From: JALXCG01 sp026991065 [NCBI: Gemmatimonadota bacterium]
GTDB lineage: Bacteria > GCA-2686955
DNA: 8,684 nt
Reading direction: 5' to 3'
NCBI GenBank assembly: GCA_026991065.1
Contig: JALXCG010000065.1
Span: forward strand, 1-8,684
The position numbers and the translations under genes were made by a program. Of the stretch, positions 7,801-8,684 are shown in pieces (position 1 is the first letter of the stretch; every line of letters begins with the position of its first letter). The notes beneath the pieces were generated by a model. That model was not told where the DNA came from, made no database searches, and saw only the letters and a list, made by a program, of their open reading frames with translations.

Positions 7801-8522
7801 AGGCCAAAATCGGCGGCCAAACCGTCTTCCTGCGCACCGGCGAATACGACGACGGTACGATCGGCGAGATCTTTGTCGACATGCACAAAGAGGGTGCGGC
7901 CTACCGCTCCCTCATGAACTGCTTCGCCATCGCCGTTTCGATGGGCCTGCAGCACGGCGTCCCCCTGGCCGAGTTCGTCGACAAGTTCGCCTACGTGCGT
8001 TTCCAGCCCAACGGCATCGTCAGCGGTCACGATCACATCAAGATGGCCGCCTCCGTCGTCGATTTCATCTTCCGCGAACTGGCCCTCTCTTACCTCGGTC
8101 GCACGGACATGGTACAAGTTCCCCCACAGGACAACCACGGCACCGGCGCCCCCGCCAATGAGGGTGCGGAGAGCGGCGCCGAAACCGACCCCACCTCCGC
8201 TACCACCACGATTGGGTTCGGCGATGACCTCGAATCTCCCACCGAAGCACCCACTCTCACCACCTCCGGCAGCGCATCCCGGATCAGCGCAACCCATGCA
8301 TCCGCCCCTGCAGCCAACCGCCGTGCGCCCCGCGCCTCCTCCGCTTTCGCCCTGCAGCGCGCCCGCAGCGCCGCCGGCCGCCCGGAAAAAGCCCGTCGCG
8401 CCACCGCCCGCCTTGCCGGTTTCGAAGGCGACCCCTGCGCCGAGTGTGGCCACTTCACCCTGGTGCGCAACGGCTCCTGCCTCAAATGCGAGACCTGCGG
8501 TTCGACCACCGGCTGCTCCTGA
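4854..8522 (+). CDS. nrdJ: Adenosylcobalamin-dependent (class II) ribonucleoside-diphosphate reductase
   Basis: This 1222-residue enzyme reduces ribonucleotides to deoxyribonucleotides through a cobalamin-generated thiyl radical, with no need for oxygen or a second subunit. Landmarks are NSPQWFNTG (from 136), redox Cys183 in PHACFIQSV, the SGTGANFSA loop (about 212), NSNNS (about 382), NPCSE with radical Cys462 and Glu464, the second redox Cys473 11 residues on (class II spacing), PTGTIGL (661) and [16 protein letters not shown] (894). The C-terminal domain ends in a Cys-rich module: CAEC (1195/1198), CLKCETC (1209/1212/1215) and terminal GCS (C1221), the swinging-arm thiols or metal ligands. 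Two low-complexity linkers, about 913-963 and 1090-1190 (Ala/Ser/Thr/Pro-rich), separate the modules. The frame runs back to ATG 4737, but those 39 residues overlap the promoter and operator. GTG 4854 has a good ribosome site and gives the family's usual start (MKIRRLFT...SPYAEIEF). Predicted to be repressed by NrdR. Confidence 0.97.
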   Translation: MKIRRLFTSPDCSPYAEIEFVSRTSEIRNPDGSVVFHAENVEVPSTWSQVATDVLAQKYFRRAGVPQLDADGQPRRDADNQVILGAETSARQVFDRMAGCWRAWGERCGYFDSEEDAQAYEDEMRAMLAHQMGAPNSPQWFNTGLHHAYGLSGPSQGHFYADHESGEVHASTNAYERPQPHACFIQSVRDDLVGPGGIMDLWTREARLFKYGSGTGANFSAIRAAGEPLSGGGFSSGLMSFLKIGDRAAGAIKSGGTTRRAAKMVCLDLDHPDIEEFINWKVVEEQKVAALATGSHHLQIHLQALLDACHQPDLVEPTASPLTVAGNRKLARAVAAARADHICENSIRRALEFAAQGYKTIEVPIFDTEWTGEAYLTVSGQNSNNSIRVPNKFFAAVEADADWELTARTTGAPLRSVKATHLWDQIATAAWACADPGLQFETTINEWHTCPEDGPIRASNPCSEYMFLDDTACNLASLNLVRFYDPNTGEIDLDSYRHAIRLWTLTLEISVAMAQFPSAEIARRSWQYRTLGLGFANLGSLLMRMGFAYDSAAGRAIAASLASILTGEAYAMSAELAAASRPFDRFAANKHAMLRVIRNHRRAAYNAPAEEYEGLSIVPHGLSEKDCPAALLKAAREAWDRALDLGMAHGYRNAQVSVVAPTGTIGLVMDCDTTGIEPDFALVKFKKLAGGGYLKIVNQSVPIALRQLGYSATQIAAIQEYIVGTQSLENAPHINPEALRARGFDDAALQRIGEALPSAFDIEFAFTRWTLGDDFCREQLGIDSSQLDDPNFSLLRAVGFTDAQIREANDQILGRMTIEGAPHVRSSHYAVFDCANRCGRYGTRHISARGHILMMAAAQPFISGAISKTINMPTEAGIDDVKSAYLLSWRSMLKANALYRDGSKLSQPLQATALDLTTLPAGSDPETTAEAEAESRNENGATQPAPVALAGAGPVEEGARALLNVAISHKRRLPNRRTGYTQKAKIGGQTVFLRTGEYDDGTIGEIFVDMHKEGAAYRSLMNCFAIAVSMGLQHGVPLAEFVDKFAYVRFQPNGIVSGHDHIKMAASVVDFIFRELALSYLGRTDMVQVPPQDNHGTGAPANEGAESGAETDPTSATTTIGFGDDLESPTEAPTLTTSGSASRISATHASAPAANRRAPRASSAFALQRARSAAGRPEKARRATARLAGFEGDPCAECGHFTLVRNGSCLKCETCGSTTGCS

Positions 8523-8526
8523 GCCG

Positions 8527-8684
8527 ATGACGCGCCCCCGCCGCGGCCGGCACACCGCCGCGGCCATCGCCATCGCCCTGCTCGCGATCGTGACATCGAA
8601 TCTCGCTCCACACTCCGCCCGCGCTCAGATCTCGCGCCCCGCGCTCCTGCCCGGGCGCAGCGCCACCTCCTCCCCCGCCGACAC
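8527..8684 (+). CDS. Secreted or periplasmic protein, N-terminal fragment (3' truncated by window)
   Basis: ATG 8527 opens a frame that stays open to the window end (52 codons). The first 33 residues form a classical signal peptide: a basic start (MTRPRRGRH), a hydrophobic core (about residues 10-27, rich in Ala, Ile and Leu) and a cleavage site after ARA at 31-33. The RR pair is not followed by a full Tat motif, so Sec export is more likely. The mature part visible (QISRPALLPGRSATSSPAD) is too short to identify. It begins 4 bp after the nrdJ stop without a strong Shine-Dalgarno, which suggests co-transcription and translational coupling with nrdJ. That the frame is real rests on the signal-peptide pattern and the tight spacing. 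Confidence 0.65.
   Translation, partial: MTRPRRGRHTAAAIAIALLAIVTSNLAPHSARAQISRPALLPGRSATSSPAD

Noticed and set aside
8535-8566. A duplicated ccgccgcggcc motif at the start of the secreted-protein gene
   Set aside because: It falls in codons for Arg/Gly and Ala of the signal peptide and reflects GC-rich codon choice rather than a functional repeat.
6471-8573. A 700-codon open frame on the - strand opposite nrdJ
   Set aside because: It is Gly/Ala/Val/Glu-rich with no motif, and lies antisense to a strongly conserved gene. In high-GC DNA with C/G at third positions, the opposite strand often lacks stops. It is a shadow frame.

Overview
This is a high-GC bacterial chromosome segment carrying four complete protein genes and two that run off the ends. 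The contents (class II cobalamin-dependent ribonucleotide reductase, a GT35 glucan phosphorylase, a stand-alone receiver domain, and an AxA-type signal peptide) fit a free-living environmental Gram-negative bacterium, possibly of the broad deltaproteobacterial/Myxococcota type. That placement is inference from style and GC content; no phylogenetic marker is present.

Layout. On the + strand, 3-644 is the C-terminal part of a fold-type I PLP enzyme (aminotransferase class V / cysteine desulfurase-like). It meets, tail to tail with an 11-bp overlap of the reading frames, a leftward series on the - strand: alpha-glucan phosphorylase (634-2796), a single-domain response regulator (2955-3401) and an endonuclease/exonuclease/phosphatase-family protein (3601-4512). 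The gaps between these three are 158 and 199 bp, so they need not form one operon. A 341-bp divergent intergenic region (4513-4853) follows. It holds a sigma70-like promoter flanked by a strong NrdR-box-like palindrome and a weaker partner. It drives rightward nrdJ (4854-8522, GTG start, 1222 aa). Four bases after nrdJ begins a gene for a secreted protein (8527 to the window end), seen only as its signal peptide and the first few mature residues.

Function. nrdJ supplies deoxyribonucleotides independently of oxygen using adenosylcobalamin, and the upstream boxes predict repression by the nucleotide-sensing regulator NrdR. GlgP breaks down storage glycogen or maltodextrin to glucose-1-phosphate. 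The receiver protein next to it could be part of a signalling path, but nothing in the sequence ties the two together. No mobile element, CRISPR array, tRNA, rRNA or defence-like cluster was seen. The window looks like ordinary housekeeping sequence. The points most worth checking are the NrdR operator pair, several start-codon corrections, the low-complexity linkers of NrdJ, and the secreted-protein gene coupled to nrdJ.
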